DNA of 64,000 nucleotides from Candidatus Brocadia sinica JPN1. Lineage in GTDB: Bacteria; Planctomycetota; Brocadiia; Brocadiales; Brocadiaceae. Both the position numbers and the translations under genes were made by a program. Shown here one piece after another: positions 1-8,267 of this stretch. Numbering within the stretch: the first letter of the stretch is position 1; each line of letters starts with the position of its first letter. The notes beneath the pieces were generated by a model, which was not told where the DNA came from, searched no databases, and saw only the letters and a list, made by a program, of their open reading frames with translations. The stretch lies in assembly GCF_000949635.1 (NCBI RefSeq), contig NZ_BAFN01000001.1, forward strand, positions 3,221,052 to 3,285,051. The letters run 5' to 3'.

Positions 1-450
1 CGCAGATACGAACTTCCTGACTGCAGGATACGAAAAAAGATGAGTGCATTAATAATATTTTCTGTGGCAAACCTTAGATTAATGCCAATAAATATTAATA
101 ATGAGCATATTTTGATTGAATTTGGCATATAGCCTGTATTGTTTGGTGTAAAGAACTATCACAGAAAAATAGTCAAGAAAAACAATTTTCGAAATATCTT
201 ATATATCGGAAAATTTTGAGAAAACTTTAAAGAAAAATGCGGAAGTTATGCGAGATGAGTGATGGGTGAATGTGGACGGAATATATCAATGGAAGTTAGA
301 TACTTTTTTAAATAATTTAGACTCTAAAGGCAGAGTCTAATCTTGTTTTGGTTGATTAATCCAGGCAGCCACAGGCATACATGGCGGTTTAGGTGAAATA
401 CCTCTGAATCGTTCAGGGTGATTTTCAAAGACGGTTTTTAAGACAAAACT
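1..450. other. Non-coding flank of an IS relic
   Basis: No credible gene is seen here. The stretch is AT-rich and has no convincing RNA gene or terminator. It lies downstream of the decayed IS3-type transposase and may hold part of its lost end. Confidence 0.5.
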
Positions 451-1014
451 TCATTCTTTCATAATTTGGTCCGTACGTCCATAGTGGACGTCTTCCGGTT
501 TCAAAAGTCCGATGCCGGAATGTCGATGTCCTCTATTGTACCAGGTAAAGAAGTTCTTACAAAAGACCCTGGCATCCTCAATTGAGCCGAAATTATCCGG
601 AAAATCCGGCCCGTAATTGAGGGTTTTAAATGTGACTCCGAGTAGGGGGTTGTCGTTACTGACGTAAGGACGAGAATGGCTTTTTGTTATTCCCAGATCA
701 GACAGAAGAAACGCCACAGGCTTAGATGTCATGCTTGAGCCGCGATCAGCGTGGGTCACCAGTTGTTCAGGCTTGATAGCCTGTTTTTTACAGGTATCAG
801 CGATAAGCCGTTGTGCCAATATGGCCTGTTCGTGGTGCGCAACCATCTATCCGACCACATAACGGCTGAAGATGTCGAGAATGACATAGAGATAGAAATA
901 TGTCCGCTTTGCAGGTCCTCTGAGTTTTGTTATATCCCATGACCATACCTGATTAGAAGCCGTTGCCAGAAGCTCCGGCTTCTGGTAATTGGGTCTGAGC
1001 GCCTGGTTTCTTCT
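451..1014 (-). pseudogene. IS3-family transposase (integrase core) relic
   Basis: This is a rve/DDE transposase remnant of the IS3 group. Read on the minus strand from about 1014, the frame gives QKPELLATASNQVWSWDITK (first catalytic Asp) and then LYVILDIFSRYVVG. An in-frame TAG at 847-849 stands where a Trp codon (TGG) would be expected, followed by MVAHHEQ, THADRGSS (second Asp) and HSRPYVSNDNP. The block after NDNP should read YSES with the catalytic Glu, but reads LLGV. The Glu-bearing reading is present one base out of frame, so a compensating pair of small indels has removed the active-site Glu. The C-terminal RHSGIGLLKPEDVHYGR is intact. No orfA is seen upstream. The element is dead. 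Confidence 0.88.
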
Positions 1015-1017
1015 CTA

Positions 1018-1118
1018 ATGCTTATTGAATTGTCTCAGTATCTGGCTATGGTAATGTTACCTAAAGGTTCTCTCTATTACATTTACATTGCCGGAAGCTG
1101 AGTTAACTCAATAAGCAT
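1018..1118. repeat. 11-bp inverted repeat beside the IS3 relic
   Basis: ATGCTTATTGA at 1018-1028 is repeated as its exact reverse complement TCAATAAGCAT at 1108-1118. About 80 bases separate the arms. It abuts the decayed transposase and could be an element end or a small non-autonomous element. The function is not known. Confidence 0.45.
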
Positions 1119-1188
1119 GAAAAAATGAGCTATAATGTCCCGTGTAACAAGTACTATTCTTTTTTCATCAGTTAGGTCATTCTCCTAA

Positions 1189-1449
1189 TTATTCGGTAAC
1201 TGGAGTAGCTGCGTCTTTCGTTGTGTTAAAGCTACAGGTTTCGCAATCTCCGGCAATGCCCCTCTTTTTCTTTTCTTTTAATGCAGACCGAAGCTTTATT
1301 ACCCGATCGGTGTCAACCTTTTTTTCTCTTTGTAACGTTAATAACCTGACGCGAATTTGCCTTGTCCTCCTGATACTGGGACACTTCGTTTTTATCATGC
1401 CTACAGGGCAGATACCTACTATTTTCTTTTTGTTTATTTTTTTTGCCAT
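1189..1449 (-). CDS. Small basic Cys-containing protein of unknown function
   Basis: An 86-residue Lys/Arg-rich protein that I do not recognise. The start at 1449 is preferred over an ATG 18 bases upstream because AAAGGAG sits 8 bases before it. It begins MAKKINKKK and has two Cys-bearing ends, GICPVGMIKTKCP near the N-terminus and GDCETCSF near the C-terminus. These four Cys could bind a metal such as zinc, and the basic middle could bind nucleic acid; both are inferences. It follows the RNase III gene by 22 bases on the same strand, so it is probably cotranscribed with it. Confidence 0.6.
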   Translation of the reverse strand: MAKKINKKKIVGICPVGMIKTKCPSIRRTRQIRVRLLTLQREKKVDTDRVIKLRSALKEKKKRGIAGDCETCSFNTTKDAATPVTE

Positions 1450-1471
1450 TAATGAAACTCCTTTCATAACA

Positions 1472-2212
1472 TTAAATGCAGGGTTTATTATCGTTTTCGT
1501 GAATTACATCAGGGACAATAATTTTCAATGTTTCTTTTGCAGCGGATTGCTCTGCTTCCTTTTTGCTTTTGCCCCATCCTCTACCATATTCAATACCTTT
1601 TATAAGTACGCTTACTTCAAACGACTTTCCATGGTCTGGTCCGATTTGTTGCAGGATCCGATAACTCGGTGTAACGCCGTATTCCTTTTGGCTATACTGT
1701 TGAAGGATGGATTTGTAATTTTTCTCATGCTGATCCTTGCAGACTATATCTACCTCTTTTTTTAAATACTTTACCGTAAAATTATAGGCGGGCTCAAGGC
1801 CTCCGTCGAGATATATTGCAGCAACAACGGCTTCAAATACATTAGCAAGTAAGGATTTCGGAAGAAAATTCCGATCATTTAAACCCCTTCCCACAGAAAG
1901 AAAATCTTTTAGATGCGCCTCCATACTAACTTTGGCAAGCGTCGTTTGACTTACCACTACGGATTTTATCTTTGTTAACTCACCCTCGCTACATTCGGGT
2001 AGTGCCTTGTAAAGATAGTCAGAAATGACCATACCCAATATGGCGTCTCCCAGAAATTCCAAACGTTCATTAGAAAAGTTATTTTCTAGTTTACAGGAGG
2101 TATGGGTCAATGCCCTTTCAAGCACAATGGTATTGTTAAAGTAATATCCTATTGCCAATTGACACTCGCTGAGCTTTTCCGGGTCTATGTGACTATTCGT
2201 TCGGAGTATCAT
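1472..2212 (-). CDS. rnc: Ribonuclease III
   Basis: A 246-residue endoribonuclease that cleaves double-stranded RNA in rRNA maturation and mRNA turnover. The signature NERLEFLGDAILG around residues 48-60 carries the catalytic acidic residues. A second acidic motif (NVFEAVVAAIYLDGG) lies near residue 125. The C-terminal double-stranded RNA-binding domain (about residues 160-235) ends with GRGWGKSKKEAEQSAAKETL. Length is normal for the family. The start overlaps the end of the upstream NYN gene by 20 bases, which suggests translational coupling, since no strong Shine-Dalgarno sequence is visible. Confidence 0.97.
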   Translation of the reverse strand: MILRTNSHIDPEKLSECQLAIGYYFNNTIVLERALTHTSCKLENNFSNERLEFLGDAILGMVISDYLYKALPECSEGELTKIKSVVVSQTTLAKVSMEAHLKDFLSVGRGLNDRNFLPKSLLANVFEAVVAAIYLDGGLEPAYNFTVKYLKKEVDIVCKDQHEKNYKSILQQYSQKEYGVTPSYRILQQIGPDHGKSFEVSVLIKGIEYGRGWGKSKKEAEQSAAKETLKIIVPDVIHENDNKPCI

Positions 2213-2729
2213 TTTTTTGGAACTTTTTCTCCTTGAACAGCATCGATTCTTCTATAGCCGTGTATTTTGTGGCAGCATCAATAAGCTCGATGGCCGTGCT
2301 GCGCCTGAACGAGACAACTTCTACCCGGCAGCCATGTGCCTTCAACATTTCCACAAGTGGAGCAAAATCCCCATCTCCACTTACGAGTACCACCGTATCT
2401 AATTTTGGCGCAATTGCGATGGAATCGATAGCAATACCCATGTCCCAGTCCCCCTTTGCCGTCCCGTCAGGTCTCAATCGAAGTTCCTTCGATTTAATTT
2501 CATATCCTAAGCGACTTAATGCATCTGTAAAACTGGATTGATCTACATCGGGTTTTTGCACGACATATGCAATTGCACGAATGAGATTTCTATCGCCTAC
2601 AATTTCTAATAAAAGTTTACTGTAATCGATTTTTGATTGGTGTAGCGCCTTCGCCGAATAGAACATATTTTGGACATCAACGAATATTCCGATCCTTTGT
2701 TGTGATCCTTTGATTCGTCCACCTACCAT
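2193..2729 (-). CDS. NYN-domain (LabA/DUF88-type) putative ribonuclease
   Basis: A 178-residue protein of the PIN-like NYN superfamily, proposed to be metal-dependent RNases. The family's acidic residues are visible: the first Asp in IGIFVDVQNMF, a second in KGDWDMGIAIDS, and the loop LVSGDGDFAPLVEML. It is close to a single NYN domain with a short charged tail. AAAGGAAG lies ahead of the ATG. Overlap with rnc makes an RNA-processing operon plausible. The substrate is unknown. Confidence 0.88.
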   Translation of the reverse strand: MVGGRIKGSQQRIGIFVDVQNMFYSAKALHQSKIDYSKLLLEIVGDRNLIRAIAYVVQKPDVDQSSFTDALSRLGYEIKSKELRLRPDGTAKGDWDMGIAIDSIAIAPKLDTVVLVSGDGDFAPLVEMLKAHGCRVEVVSFRRSTAIELIDAATKYTAIEESMLFKEKKFQKNDTPNE

Positions 2730-3007
2730 GTATATCTTCCTTTCTAATAAAGACTTAATACAATGAAGATTACATAATAAATATAGATACCTAACTTAAA
2801 AAAGTTTGAATATAAAACTACAATTGAGAAAAATTAGGTAGGTTAATTAAAAATACGATATAAGTTCAAAGAACATTCGGGTAGCCATGACAAATTCGTC
2901 ATAACATACCTTTTTACAAAATATTAGAGCAAATGGAAAAACTCCGCCCAATTATTTTAACAACCTTTTATTGACAGTCAATTAAAAAATGAAATAAGTT
3001 AATTTTA

Positions 3008-3036
3008 TTGACTCTTATAGTAAATTCTGATAAATT
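3008..3036 (+). promoter_or_regulatory. Candidate sigma-70 promoter for pheA
   Basis: TTGACT at 3008-3013 and TAAATT at 3031-3036 are 17 bases apart, in the AT-rich intergenic space upstream of pheA. The predicted leader is about 80 bases. This is a sequence match only. A second TTGACA occurs some 35 bases further upstream. Confidence 0.4.
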
Positions 3037-3122
3037 TGTCGGTGACTATATAAATCTAAATGCTTTGTAGTCAATAACTAAACATAAAATTAATAGAGAT
3101 CGGGAATTACCTAAAATTTGTC

Positions 3123-4205
3123 ATGGATATAGCCCTTTTAAGAAAGGAAATCGATAGGTTGGATTCAAAGATTGTAGAATTACTGAATGAAAGGGCCAAA
3201 ATAGTATTGAAAATTGGTGAAATAAAAAAACAAAATGGTGCGCAAGTCTATGCACCGAATAGGGAGCAAGAAGTGTATTCGCGCATTATATCTCAAAATA
3301 AAGGTCCCCTGACGAACGATTGTTTAATGGCAATATATCGTGAGTTAATGGCCGGCTCATTAATATTAGAAAAGGCCATAAAGGTGTCATATCTTGGCCC
3401 GGAAGGAACCTTTAGTTATTTTGCCGCGAAGCAAAAATTTGGTTCGTCTGTTGAGTACGTTCCGGTGCGGGGTATTGATGATGTTTTTAGGGATGTAGCG
3501 GCCGGTAGAAGTGATTACGGAATAGTACCGGCTGAAAATTCCACGGAGGGTGGAATCAGAGAGACGTTAAATATGTTCGTGGAATTCGATGTCAAAGTGT
3601 GTGCCGAGATTATTTTGCCGATTCACCATGCTTTAATAGCAAGCTGTATGAAAGAGGAGATTAAAAAGGTATACTCGAAACCCCAGATTTTGTCTCAATG
3701 CAAAAATTGGTTGGCAAATAATCTTCCTCGTGTCGAGTTAATCGAAGTCAGCAGCAGCGCTGAGGCTGCTTGCATCGTTGCCGATGCTGCAAAAGCAGGG
3801 AAAGAAGGGCGATATTCTGCGGTAATTGCCAATGCGGAAATAGCGCAGCAGCACGGATTGAATATTCTTTGTAAAAACATTGAAGACAACCCAAATAATA
3901 TAACGAGGTTCTTTATTTTAAGCAAAGAATACGGCGCGCCAAGTGAGAAGGACAGAACGGCAGTTATGTGCTACATAAAAAATCGTGCCGGGGCGTTATT
4001 GGAAATGCTGGAACCTTTCAAGACCTTTAATATCAATCTCACAAATATTGAGGCATTACCTACCAGAAAAAAGGCGTGGGAATATTGTTTTTACCTGGAT
4101 TTCGAAGGGCATGTATCAAATGAAACAATAAAAAATGCCCTCAATGAAGTGTCTAAAAGATGTTCTGACATGAAGATTTTGGGATCATTTCCAAAGTGTG
4201 ATTGA
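3123..4205 (+). CDS. pheA: Bifunctional chorismate mutase / prephenate dehydratase (P-protein)
   Basis: A 360-residue enzyme making phenylpyruvate from chorismate for phenylalanine synthesis. An AroQ-type chorismate mutase domain occupies residues 1-80 (IDRLDSKIVELLNERAKI). The prephenate dehydratase domain runs about 95-275, with SYLGPEGTFS, ENSTEGG and the NNITRFF motif holding the catalytic Thr-Arg-Phe. A C-terminal ACT domain (about 280-355) has RAGALLEML. The usual ESRP allosteric motif reads IEALPT here, so classical Phe feedback could be weakened (inference). It heads the plus-strand run and is followed by tpiA after 21 bases. Confidence 0.96.
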   Translation: MDIALLRKEIDRLDSKIVELLNERAKIVLKIGEIKKQNGAQVYAPNREQEVYSRIISQNKGPLTNDCLMAIYRELMAGSLILEKAIKVSYLGPEGTFSYFAAKQKFGSSVEYVPVRGIDDVFRDVAAGRSDYGIVPAENSTEGGIRETLNMFVEFDVKVCAEIILPIHHALIASCMKEEIKKVYSKPQILSQCKNWLANNLPRVELIEVSSSAEAACIVADAAKAGKEGRYSAVIANAEIAQQHGLNILCKNIEDNPNNITRFFILSKEYGAPSEKDRTAVMCYIKNRAGALLEMLEPFKTFNINLTNIEALPTRKKAWEYCFYLDFEGHVSNETIKNALNEVSKRCSDMKILGSFPKCD

Positions 4206-4226
4206 GGGGATGTAATTCTGCAACTG

Positions 4227-4991
4227 ATGATAAAAAAGCCTTTTATTGTGGGAAATTGGAAGATGAATCTTACACTCAGGGAAGGAGTGGAATTTGCAAA
4301 ATCGCTCAGAAATAGTTTAAACGACAGAAATGAGGTTATTTGTGGAATTTGTCCATCCTTTGTTTTCCTGAACGATATTTGCAAGGTATTAAAGGGTAGT
4401 GGTATCTGCGTAGCAGCGCAGAATATTCATAGTGAAAAAAACGGTGCTTATACCGGTGAGATTTCTGCTATTATGGTTAAGGAGGTCGGCTGTACTCACG
4501 TGCTTATAGGACATTCCGAACGCAGACATATTTTTAACGAGGCCGATGCTTTTATCAATGCCAAGATAAAGGTGGCACTGTCCGTTAATTTAAAACCGAT
4601 TTTTTGTGTTGGAGAAACGTTACATGAAAGAGAGGATGAAAAAACAAGATATGTGATCGAAAATCAGTTAACAGGGGGTTTGCGGGGAATTAGCGCGGAT
4701 CACATAAGAGATATTGTTATTGCTTATGAGCCTGTATGGGCTATCGGTACGGGAAAAACGGCTTTACCTCAGGATGCAAATGAGGTTCATTCATTTATCA
4801 GAAGCTTTATAACGGTTGAATACGGTATCGACACCGCAAACAGCTTATATATCCAATATGGGGGAAGTGTAAAACCGGAGAATGCGGGAGATCTGATGGC
4901 GCAGCCAGAGATCGATGGCCTGCTAGTAGGTGGTGCAAGTATTCAATTGGAGTCCTTTTTGGAAATTGTTGAGGTTGCATCAACGCATTAA
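4227..4991 (+). CDS. tpiA: Triosephosphate isomerase
   Basis: A 254-residue TIM-barrel enzyme that interconverts dihydroxyacetone phosphate and glyceraldehyde 3-phosphate. GNWKMN near the N-terminus holds the active-site Asn and Lys, IGHSERR the electrophilic His, and AYEPVWAIGTGKTA the catalytic Glu and flexible loop 6. YGGSVKPENA and LVGGASI bind phosphate. Length is typical. The SD is weak. It lies in the same orientation between pheA and secG, an order common around secG in many bacteria. Confidence 0.97.
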   Translation: MIKKPFIVGNWKMNLTLREGVEFAKSLRNSLNDRNEVICGICPSFVFLNDICKVLKGSGICVAAQNIHSEKNGAYTGEISAIMVKEVGCTHVLIGHSERRHIFNEADAFINAKIKVALSVNLKPIFCVGETLHEREDEKTRYVIENQLTGGLRGISADHIRDIVIAYEPVWAIGTGKTALPQDANEVHSFIRSFITVEYGIDTANSLYIQYGGSVKPENAGDLMAQPEIDGLLVGGASIQLESFLEIVEVASTH

Positions 4992-5024
4992 TGTTTTTTG
5001 GTATTTTTTTATTGGGAGAGTTAC

Positions 5025-5657
5025 ATGGTAAGGGCTGAAAAGGCATTTAAATGGGGAGTTGCGATCGTTGTTATCTTTGGAATATTAAATGCGTTCTACT
5101 TTTTAAATTTGGTTATTGCATTAAAGATTACGTTGCCTGTATTATGCGTCTTCTTGATTGGGTCTATCTTATTGCAATCGGGCAAAGGCGGAGGATTGGC
5201 AGCTATCGGCGGGTTAGGAGACCAGGCTGCCTTTGGTACAAGAACAAGTACCTTTTTAACCAAAGTTACCTATCTCATAGGCGCTGCGTTTATTGTTGCT
5301 ACGGTCTTTTTGTTTAAGTTATCCATCCCTACAAGGGGGATAAGTACGATGATTACGCAGGAAGCCCCTGAGTCACAACATACGCATAACCACACTCCGC
5401 ATGAACACGGTGATGTTCCCCATACGGCGGGAAATGCTGGTGATACCTCTGCGGTTGGCATGCAAAATGTTGCAGAAGAAGCGCCAAACAAATCGTTGCG
5501 GGAAGGCCAGCCTCATCAGACAGGAATGAATGGTGGGGTATCAGAGAATCAATCAATGGGTATGAAACCTGTTCAGGAGAAAGAACAACCTTTAGGCCTT
5601 TCAGAGAAGGCCATGCCCGAAGGTCAGAAAAAAGCAGATGAAAATTCCAATAAATAA
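5025..5657 (+). CDS. secG: SecG translocase subunit with long His-rich tail
   Basis: SecG assists the SecYEG protein-conducting channel in the inner membrane. The ATG at 5025 is preferred over an upstream TTG because GGGAGAG precedes it. Two transmembrane helices (about residues 9-50 and 75-100) flank the conserved LLQSGKGGGLAAIGG loop. The last ~110 residues are an unusual hydrophilic extension. It begins with a His-rich stretch (HTHNHTPHEHGDVPHTAG) and goes on rich in Gln, Glu and Gly. Usual SecG length is near 75-115 residues, against 210 here. The tail could bind metal, but no function is shown. Confidence 0.9.
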   Translation: MVRAEKAFKWGVAIVVIFGILNAFYFLNLVIALKITLPVLCVFLIGSILLQSGKGGGLAAIGGLGDQAAFGTRTSTFLTKVTYLIGAAFIVATVFLFKLSIPTRGISTMITQEAPESQHTHNHTPHEHGDVPHTAGNAGDTSAVGMQNVAEEAPNKSLREGQPHQTGMNGGVSENQSMGMKPVQEKEQPLGLSEKAMPEGQKKADENSNK

Positions 5658-5686
5658 CCAGCAAATACAAAGTTTTGGTGACAGTG

Positions 5687-6571
5687 ATGCTCAAAAGTAT
5701 GACGGGGTTTGGTATAGCTGAGTATAAAGATGATGAACGTACGGTACGGGTGGAATTGCGTTCGATCAATAATCGATACTTGAAGGTAGACCTGCGGTTA
5801 CCAGACGTATTGCAGTCCTTTGAAAGCGAGATCGAACGCTCAATCAGGGAAAAAATTAATCGTGGTACAGTTCTTTTAAATGTAAACTATCAATCGCTTC
5901 GGCAAGAATCTGAGTACGTCTTGAATAGTGAGAGATTAAAAGAATATTATCAATTGTTAAGCGGTATTAAAAAAGAAATAGGTTCCAGGGAGAGGATATC
6001 CGTTAATTCTTTGATACAGCTTCCAGGTGTGCTGCAAAAGGGGAAAAACCGCGAGGAGCATGCAGATGCCCTGTTATCTCTATGTGTCTCTCTTGTTGAC
6101 GAGGCTTTGAAAAAGATGCTGGAAATGCGGGCTGTTGAGGGGAGGCATCTTGGGAAAGATATTGAACGCCGAAAAGAACTTATCCTTTCGATACTCGATA
6201 AAATTGAAACAAGGGCGCCTGACGTTGTTAAGGAATATAGCAAGCGTTTGCAGGGCAGGCTCGCCTCATTGTTGACGGGGATTGCTATAGAATTAACCGA
6301 TAGTAACCTCTGCCGTGAAATTGCCATCTTCGCGGAACGATGTGATATTACCGAGGAAATCAGTCGTCTTAAAAGCCATTTATACCAACTGCAAGAGGCA
6401 ATGCATTCGGATGAGCCAATAGGGAGGAAGCTTGATTTTATTGTACAAGAAATGTTCCGTGAAACCAATACCATGTGTGCAAAGGCAAACGATAGTGTGA
6501 TGCTGAAGGATTTGGTGGATATAAAGACAGAAATTGAGAAAATTCGGGAGCAGATCTTTAATATTGAATAG
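5687..6571 (+). CDS. yicC: YicC/YloC-family endoribonuclease
   Basis: A 294-residue protein of the YicC family, whose members have been reported as endoribonucleases. It starts with the hallmark LKSMTGFG, followed by VELRSINNRYLKVDLRLP. The conserved C-terminal DUF1732-type region includes CDITEEISRLKSHL and GRKLDFIVQEMFRETNTM. The ATG at 5687 is chosen over a TTG four codons upstream because the family begins at this point. It precedes gmk, a common arrangement. Confidence 0.93.
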   Translation: MLKSMTGFGIAEYKDDERTVRVELRSINNRYLKVDLRLPDVLQSFESEIERSIREKINRGTVLLNVNYQSLRQESEYVLNSERLKEYYQLLSGIKKEIGSRERISVNSLIQLPGVLQKGKNREEHADALLSLCVSLVDEALKKMLEMRAVEGRHLGKDIERRKELILSILDKIETRAPDVVKEYSKRLQGRLASLLTGIAIELTDSNLCREIAIFAERCDITEEISRLKSHLYQLQEAMHSDEPIGRKLDFIVQEMFRETNTMCAKANDSVMLKDLVDIKTEIEKIREQIFNIE

Positions 6572-6609
6572 AGTTTGTAACTCTCTCAGTCTTTAATGCA
6601 GCGCGCGCG

Positions 6610-7155
6610 ATGGGTAAGATTGTGATTATTTCAGGGCCTTCTGGATCGGGGAAAACAACGGTATGCAAACTACTTGAGAAAGATCCCCGTGTGAAGAAAT
6701 CAGTATCAGTGACCACACGCCTGCCCCGGCAAAATGAAAAAAATGGCGAGGCCTATCATTTCGCATCGACAGCGAAATTCGAGGAAATGATTCGGAGGGG
6801 TGAGCTGGCAGAATATGCGGAGTATTGCGGGTATTATTATGGAACTCTCCTGAGTGCTTTGAAAGAAGCCCTTACAAAAGACATGGTTTATTTACTTGAA
6901 ATAGAGGTGCAGGGGGCGCTCCAGATTATGGAGAAATTTCCAGAGACGATATCGATATTTTTGATGCCGCCGGATAAAAAAACTCTGGGTCAGCGGTTGG
7001 TGCAAAGAAATGCAAATAAAGAGCAGGATATGGCGCTTCGTTTGAAAATTGCTGATAAAGAATTAGAATGTAAGAATAGATATAACTATTGTGTCGTGAA
7101 TGATGATCTGGAAGTAACGGTAAGTACCATCCGCAAAATACTCAATTTGGCGTGA
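6610..7155 (+). CDS. gmk: Guanylate kinase
   Basis: A 181-residue enzyme phosphorylating GMP to GDP. The P-loop GPSGSGKTT is at residues 9-17. The GMP-binding segment SVTTRLPRQNEKNGEAYHF follows, and LLEIEVQGALQIMEKFP is the lid-adjacent region. It is slightly shorter than typical (about 200 residues), with a trimmed C-terminus but all core motifs. No rpoZ (RNA polymerase omega), a frequent neighbour, lies between it and coaC. Confidence 0.95.
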   Translation: MGKIVIISGPSGSGKTTVCKLLEKDPRVKKSVSVTTRLPRQNEKNGEAYHFASTAKFEEMIRRGELAEYAEYCGYYYGTLLSALKEALTKDMVYLLEIEVQGALQIMEKFPETISIFLMPPDKKTLGQRLVQRNANKEQDMALRLKIADKELECKNRYNYCVVNDDLEVTVSTIRKILNLA

Positions 7156-7157
7156 TC

Positions 7158-7709
7158 ATGCCTTATCATATTGTTTTGGGAGTCACAGGAAGTATTGCTG
7201 CATACAAAGCCGTTGAGGTTGTATCCAGCTTGGTTAAACAGGGGAACGGTGTTACCGTGATCATGACGTCTACTGCCCAGCGCTTTGTGAATCCCGTGAC
7301 CTTTCGTTCGATATCACACAATCGGGTCGTAACTGACCTTTTTATTGAGAACGAGAATTACGACCCTAATCACGTATCCTTGGCTGATCATGCGGATTTG
7401 CTGGTGGTTGCTCCAGCCACAGCGAATTTCATTGGAAAGGTTGTATCAGGTATAGCTGATGATGCGCTAACGTGTACCATTATGGCAGCGCGCGTTCCTG
7501 TGATTATTGCGCCTGCAATGAATGACAGTATGTATTTGAATCCCATTGTGCAGGAAAATATAAAGAGATTAACGAAGCTTGGATATAGAATTATTGAACC
7601 TGAAGAAGGCCGGTTATGTACGGGTCGCGTTGGGGTAGGAAGATTGGCCTCCGTTGAGAAGATTGTTGGTGTAATCGAAGAAGAACTCAACAAGAAGAGA
7701 AACAAATGA
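7158..7709 (+). CDS. coaC: Phosphopantothenoylcysteine decarboxylase (CoaC domain only)
   Basis: A 183-residue flavoprotein of the HFCD family, decarboxylating phosphopantothenoylcysteine in coenzyme A synthesis. Visible motifs are [11 protein letters not shown] (FMN binding), [20 protein letters not shown] (catalytic His), APAMND and [14 protein letters not shown]. It ends where most bacterial CoaBC proteins continue into the CoaB ligase, so it is a stand-alone CoaC and CoaB must be encoded elsewhere. A GTG at 7152, overlapping the gmk stop, is an alternative start. Its end overlaps dut by four bases (ATGA). Confidence 0.92.
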   Translation: MPYHIVLGVTGSIAAYKAVEVVSSLVKQGNGVTVIMTSTAQRFVNPVTFRSISHNRVVTDLFIENENYDPNHVSLADHADLLVVAPATANFIGKVVSGIADDALTCTIMAARVPVIIAPAMNDSMYLNPIVQENIKRLTKLGYRIIEPEEGRLCTGRVGVGRLASVEKIVGVIEEELNKKRNK

Positions 7710-8155
7710 ATAAGATAAAAGTAAAGGTGATGAAAAAGCAGGGATGCGCGGATATTCCTTTGCCCCAATACATGAGTGAAGCCGCAAGTGGTATGGATTT
7801 GTATGCGGCGGTGGATGGATCTGTCCGGCTTGAGTGCAATGAAATTAGATTGATTCCAACGGGTATCCACATTGAATTACCGCTGGGATATGAGGCACAA
7901 GTAAGACCGAGAAGCGGTTTGGCTTTAAAGTACGGGTTGACGCTTGTGAATACGCCAGGCACAATTGACAGCGATTATCGTGGAGAAATTGGAATTATTT
8001 TATGCAATCTTGGGAAAGGCATGTTTACCGTAGAACGGGGGATGCGGATTGCACAACTGGTAGTCCAGCCGGTGACCAGGGCGGAATTGATCGAGGTTGA
8101 GCGTTTGGAAGAATCTTCGCGTGGCGCGGGTGGTTTTGGCCACACGGGGCATTAA
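7706..8155 (+). CDS. dut: dUTP diphosphatase
   Basis: A 149-residue trimeric dUTPase hydrolysing dUTP to dUMP and pyrophosphate. All five family motifs are present: [42 protein letters not shown] and the C-terminal [13 protein letters not shown] that closes over the active site. Start and coaC stop share ATGA, implying translational coupling. Confidence 0.97.
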   Translation: MNKIKVKVMKKQGCADIPLPQYMSEAASGMDLYAAVDGSVRLECNEIRLIPTGIHIELPLGYEAQVRPRSGLALKYGLTLVNTPGTIDSDYRGEIGIILCNLGKGMFTVERGMRIAQLVVQPVTRAELIEVERLEESSRGAGGFGHTGH

Positions 8156-8267
8156 GGGTGCATGGTTATTTGAAAATTCACCGTACCCGACACGGTCCAC
8201 TGCAAGATATACGGGAATGGAAAGGGTAATTGAAAGTGAATTCTTTTAAATTCTCAGAAGGAATATT

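Noticed and set aside
1223-1765. Plus-strand open frame of 180 codons
   Set aside because: It is opposite RNase III and the small basic protein, both supported by motifs or by a ribosome-binding site. Its Phe-rich composition is typical of antisense of Lys codons.
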